A stretch of DNA of 49,597 nucleotides. Origin: an uncultured Mordavella sp. (GTDB lineage: Bacteria > Bacillota > Clostridia > Lachnospirales > Lachnospiraceae). Location of the stretch: contig CABPCP010000015.1 in assembly GCA_902406105.1 (NCBI GenBank), positions 1 to 49,597 on the forward strand. The letters are read 5' to 3'. The notes below the pieces were generated by a model. The model was given only the letters and a program-made list of their open reading frames with translations. It made no database searches and was not told the DNA's origin. The position numbers were made by a program, and so were the translations under genes. This document shows, in pieces, positions 1 to 7,711 of the stretch. The number at the start of each line of letters is the position of its first letter. The stretch's first letter is position 1.

Positions 1-309
1 CTTATCCTTGTATGTCATGGCGTTGAAGAAGGTGTTCAGTGATCCTTTTACCAATTCCACAAAGGGATCCTTCGCCGGAAAATTTTTCGACCCGCAGAGC
101 ACTGAGTGTTCCATGATATGCGGGACACCTGTGCTGTCTGAAGGCGGCGTGCGAAAACCGATGCTGAATACTTTATTCGGATCGTCATTCTCCATCAGAA
201 GGACTCTGGCCCCGCTCTTTTTGTGACGGAGCAGTGTTCCTCTGGTCTGAATGCCGCTTAAATTTTCTTCTGTTATGATCTCATAGGTCTGTAAATCTTT
301 TATGCTCAT
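1..309 (-). CDS. M16C family metallopeptidase (presequence-protease-like), N-terminal part
   Basis: The gene begins at an ATG at 309 and runs off the left edge, leaving 103 codons. The visible protein has the inverted zinc motif HxxEH as H64-I-M-E67-H68, followed by LCGS and a conserved segment with FVELVKGSLNTFFNAMTY. This pattern is typical of the M16C (PreP/insulinase-like) peptidases of Firmicutes, which are close to 970 residues and degrade peptides in the cytoplasm. A GAGGAG lies about 12 nt before the ATG. The family call is firm from the motif and flanking residues; the substrate is unknown. The remaining zinc ligand and the C-terminal half lie outside the window. Confidence 0.88.
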   Translation of the reverse strand, partial: MSIKDLQTYEIITEENLSGIQTRGTLLRHKKSGARVLLMENDDPNKVFSIGFRTPPSDSTGVPHIMEHSVLCGSKNFPAKDPFVELVKGSLNTFFNAMTYKDK

Positions 310-397
310 CCGATTTTCGATCTCCTCTCTTTTTGCTTCTGTTCCTTATTATACCATTATTTTTCGTACCTGCCTCCTTTTTTATGAGAAAAGCCGC

Positions 398-430
398 AAA
401 AAAGAGGGACGTTTCGGAAGCGTCCCTCTT
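398..430 (-). terminator. Rho-independent terminator after the NhaC-family gene
   Basis: On the minus strand a 9-bp perfect stem (AGAGGGACG / CGTCCCTCT, arms 421-429 and 403-411) is followed directly by a run of T. It lies about 20 nt past the stop codon of the carrier gene. Confidence 0.85.
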
Positions 431-450
431 ATGGATCCTTTCAAGATTCT

Positions 451-2064
451 TTATACTTTCTTTTCTGTTATCAGGCGGATCACCATCAGCGTTCCGATCA
501 TCAGAACAATTCCGATCGGCAGACAGATAAATGGATTCTGGATGAATCCGGCAATGATGTAATTCACAAAGGAAACTGCCGCAACCGTAAACGCGTAGGG
601 AAGCTGGGTCGTCACATGGTTGACGTGGTTGCACTGGCCGCCCGCGGAAGCCATGATCGTTGTATCGGAAATCGGTGAACAGTGGTCTCCGCACACGGCT
701 CCTGCCATACACGCGGAAATAGACATGATCATCATATTCTCATCAATACCTTCAAAGACCGCGACAACAATCGGGATCAGAATGCCAAAGGTTCCCCAGG
801 AAGTTCCTGTGGCAAAAGCCAGAAGACATCCGACCACGAAAATGATGGCCGGCAGCAGGCTCATAAGCCCTCCCGCCGCGGACTGCATGATATGGGCCAC
901 ATAATCCGCCGCTCCCAGGCTGTCTGTCATAGCTTTCAGGGTCCAGGCAAAGGTCAGGATCAGGATAGCCGGCACCATCGCTTTGAATCCTTCCGGGATA
1001 CAATCCATGGATTCTCTCAGGCTTAACACTTTTCTTACGGCGTAAAATCCTATCGTGATGATAAACGCGAAGAAACTTCCAAACATCAGTCCTACAGAAG
1101 CGTCACTATTGGAAAAAGCCTCTACAAATCCGGTTCCGCTGAAGAAGCCGCCGGTATACAACATTCCGATCACGCAGGTAATGATCAGCACGATCACCGG
1201 GAATACCAGATCGATCACTTTCCCTTTCCCTTCCACGATCTCCTGCTCCGCGTCCGCGTACGGGCGGTCTGGCGTTGTATAAAGATCTCCTTTTTTAGCG
1301 TTTTCCTCATGAAGCTTCATTGGGCCGTAATCAAAATTCATTACCGCGATCACGATCATCATGACAATCGTAAGCAGGGCGTAATAGTTGTAGGGGATGG
1401 CCCGGATAAAGATAGAGAATCCATCCTCTCCCTCCACGAATCCAGTCACAGCCGCCGCCCAGGAAGAAATGGGGGCGATGATACACACAGGCGCCGCCGT
1501 GGCATCGATCAGGTAGGACAGCTTCGCTCTGGACACATTATGCTTATCTGTCACCGGCCGCATAACACTTCCTACCGTCAGGCAGTTGAAATAATCATCA
1601 ATAAAGATCATCACGCCCAAAGCTATGGTAGCAAGCTGCGCTCCCACCCGGCTTTTGATCTTGGTGCTGGCCCAGCGGCCGAACGCGGCAGAACCGCCCG
1701 CCTTATTCATCATACAAACCATGATCCCCAAGATCACCAGAAATACGATAATTCCCATGTTATAAGAATCTGTCAGTACTCCCACGATTCCATCCTGGAA
1801 TACATGCGTGATCGTTCCCTCAAACTCAAAACCAGAATAAAAGATTCCTCCGATCAAGATTCCGATGAACAGGGAGCTATAAACTTCCTTAGTGATCAGC
1901 GCCAAGCCGATCGCCACCACCGGAGGCACAAGCGACCAAAATGTCGCATACATATCGGGAACATATTCCGCCGCGTCTTCCGCCGCGAAAACGGTCAGGG
2001 AACTGCAGGCCAGGATACAAAGCAAAGCCAGGATCCCCCAGATTGTTTTTCTTTTTCCTCTCAT
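451..2064 (-). CDS. NhaC-family Na+/H+ antiporter-like carrier, probable lysine transporter (LysW type)
   Basis: This 537-residue polytopic membrane protein has about a dozen hydrophobic segments and the NhaC superfamily pattern, with IFIDDYFNCLTVGSVMRPVTD near residue 155 and a late FATGTSWGTFGI segment. The first 27 residues look like a cleavable signal peptide or extra first helix (basic MRGKRK, a hydrophobic core, then VFAAE). Ordinary NhaC proteins exchange Na+ for H+. Here the gene is preceded by a lysine riboswitch, and a subgroup of NhaC-like proteins under L-box control (LysW) has been predicted to import lysine. Lysine uptake coupled to cations is therefore the favoured role; it is inferred from regulation, not from substrate-site residues. 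The gene is a single transcription unit with promoter, riboswitch, attenuator and terminator. The ribosome site AGAGGAAG lies ahead of the ATG. Confidence 0.85.
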   Translation of the reverse strand: MRGKRKTIWGILALLCILACSSLTVFAAEDAAEYVPDMYATFWSLVPPVVAIGLALITKEVYSSLFIGILIGGIFYSGFEFEGTITHVFQDGIVGVLTDSYNMGIIVFLVILGIMVCMMNKAGGSAAFGRWASTKIKSRVGAQLATIALGVMIFIDDYFNCLTVGSVMRPVTDKHNVSRAKLSYLIDATAAPVCIIAPISSWAAAVTGFVEGEDGFSIFIRAIPYNYYALLTIVMMIVIAVMNFDYGPMKLHEENAKKGDLYTTPDRPYADAEQEIVEGKGKVIDLVFPVIVLIITCVIGMLYTGGFFSGTGFVEAFSNSDASVGLMFGSFFAFIITIGFYAVRKVLSLRESMDCIPEGFKAMVPAILILTFAWTLKAMTDSLGAADYVAHIMQSAAGGLMSLLPAIIFVVGCLLAFATGTSWGTFGILIPIVVAVFEGIDENMMIMSISACMAGAVCGDHCSPISDTTIMASAGGQCNHVNHVTTQLPYAFTVAAVSFVNYIIAGFIQNPFICLPIGIVLMIGTLMVIRLITEKKV

Positions 2065-2093
2065 TTCCTTTTCTTCCTCTCTTCTTAGGTGAT

Positions 2094-2134
2094 AAAAAAT
2101 ACCATGAACAACGCTTTTCCTGGCGCGCTCATGG
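2094..2134 (-). terminator. Riboswitch expression platform: intrinsic terminator
   Basis: On the minus strand CCATGAGCG pairs with the segment ending in TCATGG, allowing wobble pairs, and is followed by TATTTTTT. It stands between the lysine aptamer and the carrier's ribosome binding site, so lysine would be expected to promote premature termination. Confidence 0.7.
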
Positions 2135-2159
2135 CATGACCTTTTAATCCCCGATCATT

Positions 2160-2330
2160 TCCTGCGATAGCGCTCCACGAATGTGACAGTCCGCGGCATC
2201 TTCTGCCGCGTCCCAGAGACAAGACCTGGAAACATCCCGTCTCTTCGGCGGACGCCCCTTTCCCCGCAAGACAGTCTTCCAAACTATCGCCTTCCAGATA
2301 CTGATGGCGGCCGCGCCTCTATCAAGCATT
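2160..2330 (-). promoter_or_regulatory. Lysine riboswitch (L box)
   Basis: Read on the minus strand, the leader has the L-box consensus blocks in order: GATAGAGGCGCGG near 2323, an AGTAT bulge near 2300, GGGGAAAGGGGCGTCCGCCGAAG near 2265-2243, CTGGGACGCGG near 2215, GGACTGTCAC near 2190 and the closing strand GTGGAGCGCTATC ending at 2166. GATAG and CTATC close the P1 helix, and the GCCGAAG and ACTGTCA blocks are the conserved core. The order and spacing match the B. subtilis lysC leader. The aptamer is followed by a terminator and then the NhaC-like carrier, so it probably lowers carrier expression when lysine is plentiful. Confidence 0.9.
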
Positions 2331-2347
2331 ATGATTCATATAGTACA

Positions 2348-2376
2348 TTTGTAGCACCTTTGGGGAGAAATGTCAA
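2348..2376 (-). promoter_or_regulatory. Promoter of the lysine-riboswitch transcript
   Basis: On the minus strand a perfect TTGACA (2376-2371) is separated by 17 bp from TACAAA (2353-2348). Transcription would start about 20 nt before the riboswitch P1 helix. The -35 box begins 4 bp beyond the stop codon of the upstream RpiR gene, so the carrier is transcribed separately from the ECF operon. Confidence 0.75.
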
Positions 2377-2379
2377 TAA

Positions 2380-3213
2380 CTAATCCCGTGGTCCCGTTCC
2401 TTGATATCGTTCTTTTAGCTTTTGGAGGCGGATCAGACTCTCGGCGGATGTCTCCTGGCTTCTCTTAGAAAGAACTAAAGCATCCACAAGGGCTACCGCC
2501 GCGGTCATGGAGTGATATTCCTTCTTTTCTCCCCGGTATACATAGAGGTTCGTGTCCGCCCGCTGATCTTCAGGCGCATATCTCCGGCTTGTAAAGGCCA
2601 GCGTCTCATATCCCGCCTTTCTGGCATAATCCAGGATGATCCTTCCTTCTTCAGAGACCTTAGAATAGCTGAAAAGAATTACCAGATCTCCTTGACCAGC
2701 TTGAGCAAGGCCCTCCAGTACTTCTGACCCTCCTGATGGAATCACAGAAACAGGGAAACCCATTCTCCGAAGGCGAAAAAATAATAACTGCCCTGCTGCC
2801 GCAGAAGCGTTCTTTGCATGGATCAGAACCTTCTTGGCGTTTATGATCTGTTCCACAGCGCGGGTAAATTCTCTCTGATCCAGATTTTCTACCGTCCTGG
2901 CGATGCACTCCTGCTGGTAGGAAAACCAGTTTTCCACATCAAACCCATCCTCTTTAAGCAAAGTCCCCGCCATCTTTCTTGCCGCGCCCTTTCCTGATTT
3001 TTGCTGAGCGATACCATTTTTCAATTCTTTGAAATCCCGATATCCCGTATGTCTGGCAAATCTGGAAATAGTAGCTTCCGAAATCTCCAAACGCTGTGCA
3101 AGCTGGCCAATGCTCATGAACAGAAATTCATCTGTGAACTCTTCAATAAATTCCAGGATCCTTTCCTCTGACCGGGTATATTTCTTTTCCGATTCCGGCA
3201 ACGCAAGTACCAT
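2380..3213 (-). CDS. MurR/RpiR family transcriptional regulator
   Basis: This 277-residue protein has an N-terminal RpiR-type helix-turn-helix (about residues 15-75, with MSIGQLAQRLEISEATISRF) and a C-terminal SIS sugar-isomerase fold (about 110-250) that in this family binds a phosphorylated sugar or related effector. SIS landmarks are IHAKNASAAAGQ, VILFSYSKVSEEG and LAFTSRR. It is the last gene of the ECF transporter operon, starting 12 bp after the PHP gene, and is the natural candidate for the operon's local regulator. Its operator may be the palindrome at 7479-7510. The effector is unknown; the SIS fold points to a phosphorylated metabolite. Confidence 0.9.
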   Translation of the reverse strand: MVLALPESEKKYTRSEERILEFIEEFTDEFLFMSIGQLAQRLEISEATISRFARHTGYRDFKELKNGIAQQKSGKGAARKMAGTLLKEDGFDVENWFSYQQECIARTVENLDQREFTRAVEQIINAKKVLIHAKNASAAAGQLLFFRLRRMGFPVSVIPSGGSEVLEGLAQAGQGDLVILFSYSKVSEEGRIILDYARKAGYETLAFTSRRYAPEDQRADTNLYVYRGEKKEYHSMTAAVALVDALVLSKRSQETSAESLIRLQKLKERYQGTGPRD

Positions 3214-3225
3214 CCTTCTCTCTCC

Positions 3226-4038
3226 TTACTGCAAATGTGAATAGCATGGGCTTTTATCTGTCAAAACAGATACGTAGTTTCCTCCGATCGCATGGATCTC
3301 CTTCAACGCTTTTTTCAAAATCCCCGCGGTTTTTACTTGAAAAGAGGCATAATCTGAGACTATGATCTCATAATTTCCCAGTTTCATCTGCTGGTACAAT
3401 TCCTTTACAGTCTTTACTTCCTGATAAAACCTGCTGAGAATACACCCATACTGTACCGCCTGGTGGGTATCGCTTCCGCTTACCATAGGAATCTCCAACG
3501 CCCGCGCCATACTTTGAGTCTGTGTCCATGCCGCTTTTGGGTCCTGGGCCACATCTTTCCCATTCAAATCCAAGAAATGCAGTCTCTTCAGCTGTTCCTC
3601 CGGAAGCTGCGGAATATGGCCGCCTTCCCGAAAGGGATGTCCTGCCCCTACGATCACCGAGTACTCCCCAAATAAATCCATTAGTTTCTCAAAGGGAAGA
3701 AACGCTCCGGCCGTCTTATAAGGCTCCAGTCTCTGGTTTAACTCCAGGATCTCTTCCGGCGTCCCTATACTCAAAATGTGGCCGCCCTCCCGGATGTCCG
3801 TCTCCATTCCAGCGAAAATACGCAGACCGTTCTTCGTCATCAGAGTATCCCCTTCCCGGTCACCGCTGTCCATCAGGTATCCGTATAGCTCGTCAAACTG
3901 AAGCGTATTAAAGTGCTCGGTCAGACACAAAGCATCAAGTCCCGCTCCTTTGGCCTCCTCAAACAGCCAGTCCGTATACGCGGTAGAAAAGGGCAGCTTT
4001 TTCGCCAATTTCCCGTGGGTATGAAAATCTATGTACAT
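3226..4038 (-). CDS. PHP-domain metal-dependent phosphoesterase
   Basis: The 270-residue protein opens with the PHP metal motif DFHTHG (residues 4-9) and continues with LTEHFN near 40, GHPFREGGH near 135 and SGSDTHQ near 187, giving the His/Asp ligands of a trinuclear metal site. Full-length PHP proteins of this size hydrolyse phosphate mono- or diesters; histidinol phosphatase and nucleotide phosphatases are relatives. Its position between an ECF transporter and an RpiR regulator suggests that it processes the imported compound or a phosphorylated derivative, but the substrate cannot be read from the sequence. The gap to the next gene is 12 bp. Confidence 0.82.
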   Translation of the reverse strand: MYIDFHTHGKLAKKLPFSTAYTDWLFEEAKGAGLDALCLTEHFNTLQFDELYGYLMDSGDREGDTLMTKNGLRIFAGMETDIREGGHILSIGTPEEILELNQRLEPYKTAGAFLPFEKLMDLFGEYSVIVGAGHPFREGGHIPQLPEEQLKRLHFLDLNGKDVAQDPKAAWTQTQSMARALEIPMVSGSDTHQAVQYGCILSRFYQEVKTVKELYQQMKLGNYEIIVSDYASFQVKTAGILKKALKEIHAIGGNYVSVLTDKSPCYSHLQ

Positions 4039-4051
4039 GCTCTTCTTCCTC

Positions 4052-4891
4052 CTATCCTATCACCACTGCTCCCAATATGGCAAGGGCCACCCACAAAAAT
4101 GAAACCGCCAGGAACAACAGATCATCATAAGTCACTTTAAGAGAAGACAGCTTCATTTTCTTCACTTCTTTATTGACAGCCGCATACCGGTATCCCTTGA
4201 GCTCCAGAGCTTCCACCGTAGTTCTGGAACGTTTGGCGGTGTTTAGCATCAACGGATAAAAAGAATGAATGATCACTTTAATCTGATAGATCAAATACCG
4301 CACTTTTCCCCATAAGGTAGAGCTGTCCGGCGCATTTCCCCGAAGTCGGTAGGACAGGAGCACATTCTGAAATTCCTCCATCAGCATAGGCAGCATCCGG
4401 TAAGCATAAGAGATGGAAAAAGACAGTTTCTCCGGGCAGCCATACCACATAAGTCCATTGGAAAGGCGGTCCGGATCCAGGCCGGAAAACACAGTGACAG
4501 AAGCCAAAGACACTGTGGCAACCTTCAGCGTCAAGATCAAAAGCGGCGCCGCCGTCTCTACATTTCCTCCAAACAGAAGGGATACAACAAACAAATATCC
4601 TGTCTGTGAGAACACTCCTACGCCAAACAGAACCAACACCAGACCTGCAACCCGTGCCATGACGGTAGTCACCGCCACCAGCAGAAAGCACCCCAACAGG
4701 AATATCAGATTATCCGCAAACCAAGGCACCAACGCGAAAAACGCGTACCAGACCAAGAGCAGCCTTGGATCCAGAGCGGCAATAAATGTATCGTCATTTC
4801 CATATGCGTTTTTCAGCACTTGATTCCTCAGAAAATCCATAGAAAATTTGTCCAGGATATTTTCCGATAACCTTTTCTTTATCTGATCCAT
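4052..4891 (-). CDS. Energy-coupling factor transporter transmembrane protein EcfT
   Basis: This is a 279-residue CbiQ/EcfT family protein. Hydrophobic helices occupy roughly residues 45-110, 120-150 and the C-terminal 25 residues. A long cytosolic coupling region carries the segment RSRTTVEALELKGYRYA near residue 215, equivalent to the EcfT coupling motifs that touch the ATPases. It joins the S component to the ATPases. It starts 3 bp after the ATPase stop codon, so translational coupling is likely. Membrane assignment is firm; the solute depends on the S component. Confidence 0.88.
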   Translation of the reverse strand: MDQIKKRLSENILDKFSMDFLRNQVLKNAYGNDDTFIAALDPRLLLVWYAFFALVPWFADNLIFLLGCFLLVAVTTVMARVAGLVLVLFGVGVFSQTGYLFVVSLLFGGNVETAAPLLILTLKVATVSLASVTVFSGLDPDRLSNGLMWYGCPEKLSFSISYAYRMLPMLMEEFQNVLLSYRLRGNAPDSSTLWGKVRYLIYQIKVIIHSFYPLMLNTAKRSRTTVEALELKGYRYAAVNKEVKKMKLSSLKVTYDDLLFLAVSFLWVALAILGAVVIG

Positions 4892-4894
4892 ATT

Positions 4895-6607
4895 CTATCT
4901 CCTTCCAAATCCGGCCACAAATTCATCGATCGTATAGCAGTAGGCCTTGGGATTGAGCGCCTGCCCCATACTAAAGATCTCCGGCGGACGTATTCCTACC
5001 GTTTCTAAGACCTCCTGATTCCCAAAGATTTCATCCCTCGTTCCATCCGCTATCACCTTACCGCCGCACAGAACGATGATCCTCTGGGCCCACTCACATA
5101 CCAACTGCATATCATGAGTGGCGATCATTACCGTTTCCGTAATATCTTCCATCTCTTTTAACGTTCTCATGATTTCCTTGCGGGTAGCGATATCCAGGTT
5201 TGCCGTTGGCTCATCCAAAAGAAGGATCTGCGGCTTTAACGCCACGCCAATCGCCAGGCTGGCTCTTCGCATCTGTCCTCCTGAAAGCAATCTTCCATCC
5301 TGCTCTTTCAAGTCCAGCAAACGGAATTTCTCCAGGAGTTCTTCTGTCCGCTCCTTCCAACACTCTTCGCCGCGCACCTGCATCGCAAAAGAAATATCTG
5401 CCTGAATGGAGTCCTTGATAAACATATCTTCTGGATTCTGGTAAACGAGAGACACATATCTGGACAGCTGTTCCGGCTTCTTGTCCCGGATATCCATATC
5501 TCCGATCCTTATCTGACCGCTGTTTGGTTTTAAAAGTCCTGTCAGCATCTTCATAAGCGTAGACTTCCCCGCTCCGTTGGAACCGATCAGGGCAATCTTC
5601 TCGCCTTTGTGCAGTTCCAGATCCAGAGACTGGAAAACCTTCCTGGGTTCTCCTTTAACCGGCCGATAGGAGACGGACACATCCTGACAGGACACAGCGA
5701 TTTCTCCCTGCTTTCTTTTCGGGAACAGCTCCTCTTCTGAGACAGCCGCTTTCCCATTCTCCCTATAGACAAGTTCTTTAAATACTGTTTTTCCCTCTTC
5801 TATCGTGGATGGCAGTTTTATTTGCTCTGCTAAAACCCCGTCTTTTTCTAATTCGTAGGCCGCTGTCGTCACCTGGGGCGGAAAGATGTTGCAGTTTCGC
5901 AGTTCCTCTACCCTGCCTAAAGCCTCTTTCGCCGGCAGCTTCCATTCCGCGCGTCCATCTTTCAGCAAGAGAACATGTTTACAATAATCAGCGATATATT
6001 CGGTATGATGCTCGATCACAATGATCGTTTTCCCATAAGTCCGGTTTAGCTCTTTTAAGACTTCATAAATCCGGTCTGCATGCTGAGGATCAAGCTGGGC
6101 GATAGGCTCGTCCAGGATCAGCACCTCCGGCTGAAGAGATACCGCGCCAGCCAAGGCCAGCAGGTGGGTCTGTCCTCCCGACAACTGCCAGATATAGTCT
6201 TTTTCCCGACCTTCCAGGCCGCACTGGGCAAGCGCCTTTCTCCCTCTCTCCAGATAGTCTTTCATTGCGTAATTCATACAGGCATAGGAAGCATCATCTA
6301 AGACTGTGGGCCGGACGATCTGATTCTCAAAATCCTGATATACATACCCTACCTTCCGGGCAAGATCACCAATTTCCAGATCTAGGGTGTCAGCCCCATC
6401 AATCTTGACAGTACCCGAGAATTCCCCTGTGATAAAATGCGGGATCAATCCGTTTATAACCTTGCATAGCGTAGACTTTCCACATCCGTTGTTGCCTACC
6501 ACCGCGAGGAAATCTCCCCGTTCAATCTCTAGGTTTACTCCTTTCAGCGTAGCTTCCTCCGCGCCCGGATAGGTATACGTCAAATTCTTGATCTCGATCA
6601 TACTCAT
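4895..6607 (-). CDS. ECF transporter ATP-binding protein, two ATPase domains fused
   Basis: This 570-residue protein contains two ABC ATPase domains in one chain. Domain 1 has Walker A GNNGCGKST (about residue 38), signature LSGGQ (about 142) and Walker B VLILDEP (about 162). Domain 2 has GSNGAGKST (about 343), LSGGQ (about 445) and ILLLDEP (about 465), plus an ATHD H-loop. Most Firmicutes encode EcfA1 and EcfA2 separately; a fused pair is seen in dedicated (group I) ECF systems such as YkoD. Fusion and co-transcription with its own S and T genes mean this is a dedicated transporter, not the shared vitamin module. The start codon at 6607 follows a weak AAGGA site. Confidence 0.93.
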   Translation of the reverse strand: MSMIEIKNLTYTYPGAEEATLKGVNLEIERGDFLAVVGNNGCGKSTLCKVINGLIPHFITGEFSGTVKIDGADTLDLEIGDLARKVGYVYQDFENQIVRPTVLDDASYACMNYAMKDYLERGRKALAQCGLEGREKDYIWQLSGGQTHLLALAGAVSLQPEVLILDEPIAQLDPQHADRIYEVLKELNRTYGKTIIVIEHHTEYIADYCKHVLLLKDGRAEWKLPAKEALGRVEELRNCNIFPPQVTTAAYELEKDGVLAEQIKLPSTIEEGKTVFKELVYRENGKAAVSEEELFPKRKQGEIAVSCQDVSVSYRPVKGEPRKVFQSLDLELHKGEKIALIGSNGAGKSTLMKMLTGLLKPNSGQIRIGDMDIRDKKPEQLSRYVSLVYQNPEDMFIKDSIQADISFAMQVRGEECWKERTEELLEKFRLLDLKEQDGRLLSGGQMRRASLAIGVALKPQILLLDEPTANLDIATRKEIMRTLKEMEDITETVMIATHDMQLVCEWAQRIIVLCGGKVIADGTRDEIFGNQEVLETVGIRPPEIFSMGQALNPKAYCYTIDEFVAGFGRR

Positions 6608-6621
6608 GATTTGTCATCCTT

Positions 6622-7464
6622 CTATGCGTTCTTAGCGGTATTTGAATGATCTGAGCGGCTTTTGAGCACCAAGATCATGACGATTGCGATCACTGCGGCC
6701 ACTACCATTCCTACCGCCAGAGCTGTAGTGCTTCCTGCCCATCCTGCTTCCCAGTCGATCAGAGCCATTCCGCTTTCCGCCATCATCTCAGCTCCTACGG
6801 CTGCTGCAAACGCGATGGCGCAGCAGACTACCACCTTTGCATTCACCGCTCCAAGGGCCGTATCTTCGGTTCTTGGACTCATTCCAAGCAGCGGCTCGAT
6901 CTTTCCATAGAGCTTCGGTACCAGGAACAACGTTGGAAGCATACAAAACAAGATTCCTGAGAACAGCACATCATTCAGACAGGCAAATCCTTCTGTGGCA
7001 AAAACGCTTTCCGGAAGTCCCGGAACCGCCTCGAAATCCTGCACCGCGAACTGTACTTTCAAAATATCCACGATCATCCCCAGAATCTGCTGGATCATCA
7101 CTCCGCTGATCGCCGCAATGCCGACCATCTTCCGGTTTCTTGGATTCCTTACCATACGTCCCGCAATATATATTCCGATCGTTACAGTAATAAATTTCTC
7201 CAACTCTCCAAGGCCGCCAAACTGCCCCAGCATAATCTCGCTAAATACCAGTTCCCCCGTAGCCGCCCCCAAAGCCGCGGACATAGGATCAAACAGCATG
7301 GCCAAAACCAATGGGATGAATAAGAAGTATTCTACAGAGAATTCCACAATTCCTACCTGAAATGAAGGAATCAGCTCTGTGAATAATGTTGCCAGCCCGT
7401 AAAGGGACATCGTAAGCACAAATATCATCAATTTCTGAGACTGCGTCGCTTGTTGTTTTATCAT
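6622..7464 (-). CDS. Putative ECF transporter substrate-binding S component
   Basis: The ATG at 7464 is chosen because AGGAGGAG lies 7 nt upstream; it gives 280 residues. The reading frame stays open to 7569, but that extension lacks a comparable ribosome site. The protein has six to seven hydrophobic segments, beginning with KLMIFVLTMSLYGLATLFTEL and ending in a single C-terminal helix followed by a basic tail. It resembles the uncharacterised MptD-like S components, although I could not place it in a vitamin-specific family. It is the first gene of the operon, followed 14 bp later by the fused ATPase. No TPP, FMN or cobalamin riboswitch is visible upstream, so the cargo is open. Confidence 0.72.
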   Translation of the reverse strand: MIKQQATQSQKLMIFVLTMSLYGLATLFTELIPSFQVGIVEFSVEYFLFIPLVLAMLFDPMSAALGAATGELVFSEIMLGQFGGLGELEKFITVTIGIYIAGRMVRNPRNRKMVGIAAISGVMIQQILGMIVDILKVQFAVQDFEAVPGLPESVFATEGFACLNDVLFSGILFCMLPTLFLVPKLYGKIEPLLGMSPRTEDTALGAVNAKVVVCCAIAFAAAVGAEMMAESGMALIDWEAGWAGSTTALAVGMVVAAVIAIVMILVLKSRSDHSNTAKNA

Positions 7465-7478
7465 TTCTCTCTCCTCCT

Positions 7479-7510
7479 GATAAACAATTGTAATTTCTAC
7501 GTTGTTTATC
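7479..7510. promoter_or_regulatory. Perfect inverted repeat before the ECF operon, candidate operator
   Basis: GATAAACAA (7479-7487) and TTGTTTATC (7502-7510) form a perfect 9-bp inverted repeat around a 14-bp AT-rich centre. It abuts the AGGAGG of the S-component gene. It could be an operator for the RpiR regulator encoded at the end of the operon. It could equally form an RNA hairpin that abuts the ribosome site. No T tract follows, so it is not a terminator. Confidence 0.55.
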
Positions 7511-7630
7511 ATATCAGCAGGAGGTAAAGGCATATATCCTAATTCGGTAAAATGTAAGTTAATTTTCAATCATTCTATATATGAAATTTTATTTTCATTT
7601 TTTTATTCATTATTCCTCCTTCCCACACAC

Positions 7631-7682
7631 AAAAAGAGCTGCCGTGAAGCAGGCTCATTTGCCTTTTCCACAGCAGCTCCTT
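7631..7682 (-). terminator. Terminator after PFOR
   Basis: On the minus strand GAGCTGC pairs with GCAGCTC (arms 7679-7673 and 7642-7636), with inner GTG/CAC and GGC/GCC pairs, and is followed by TTTTT. It lies about 30 nt past the PFOR stop codon. Confidence 0.85.
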
Positions 7683-7711
7683 TCCATCAGTTTTCTTTTA
7701 AAACCTATCTT

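Noticed and set aside
7465..7569. N-terminal extension of the S component to an ATG at 7569
   Set aside because: The extension crosses the palindrome and the strong AGGAGG serving the ATG at 7464, and it is not hydrophobic.
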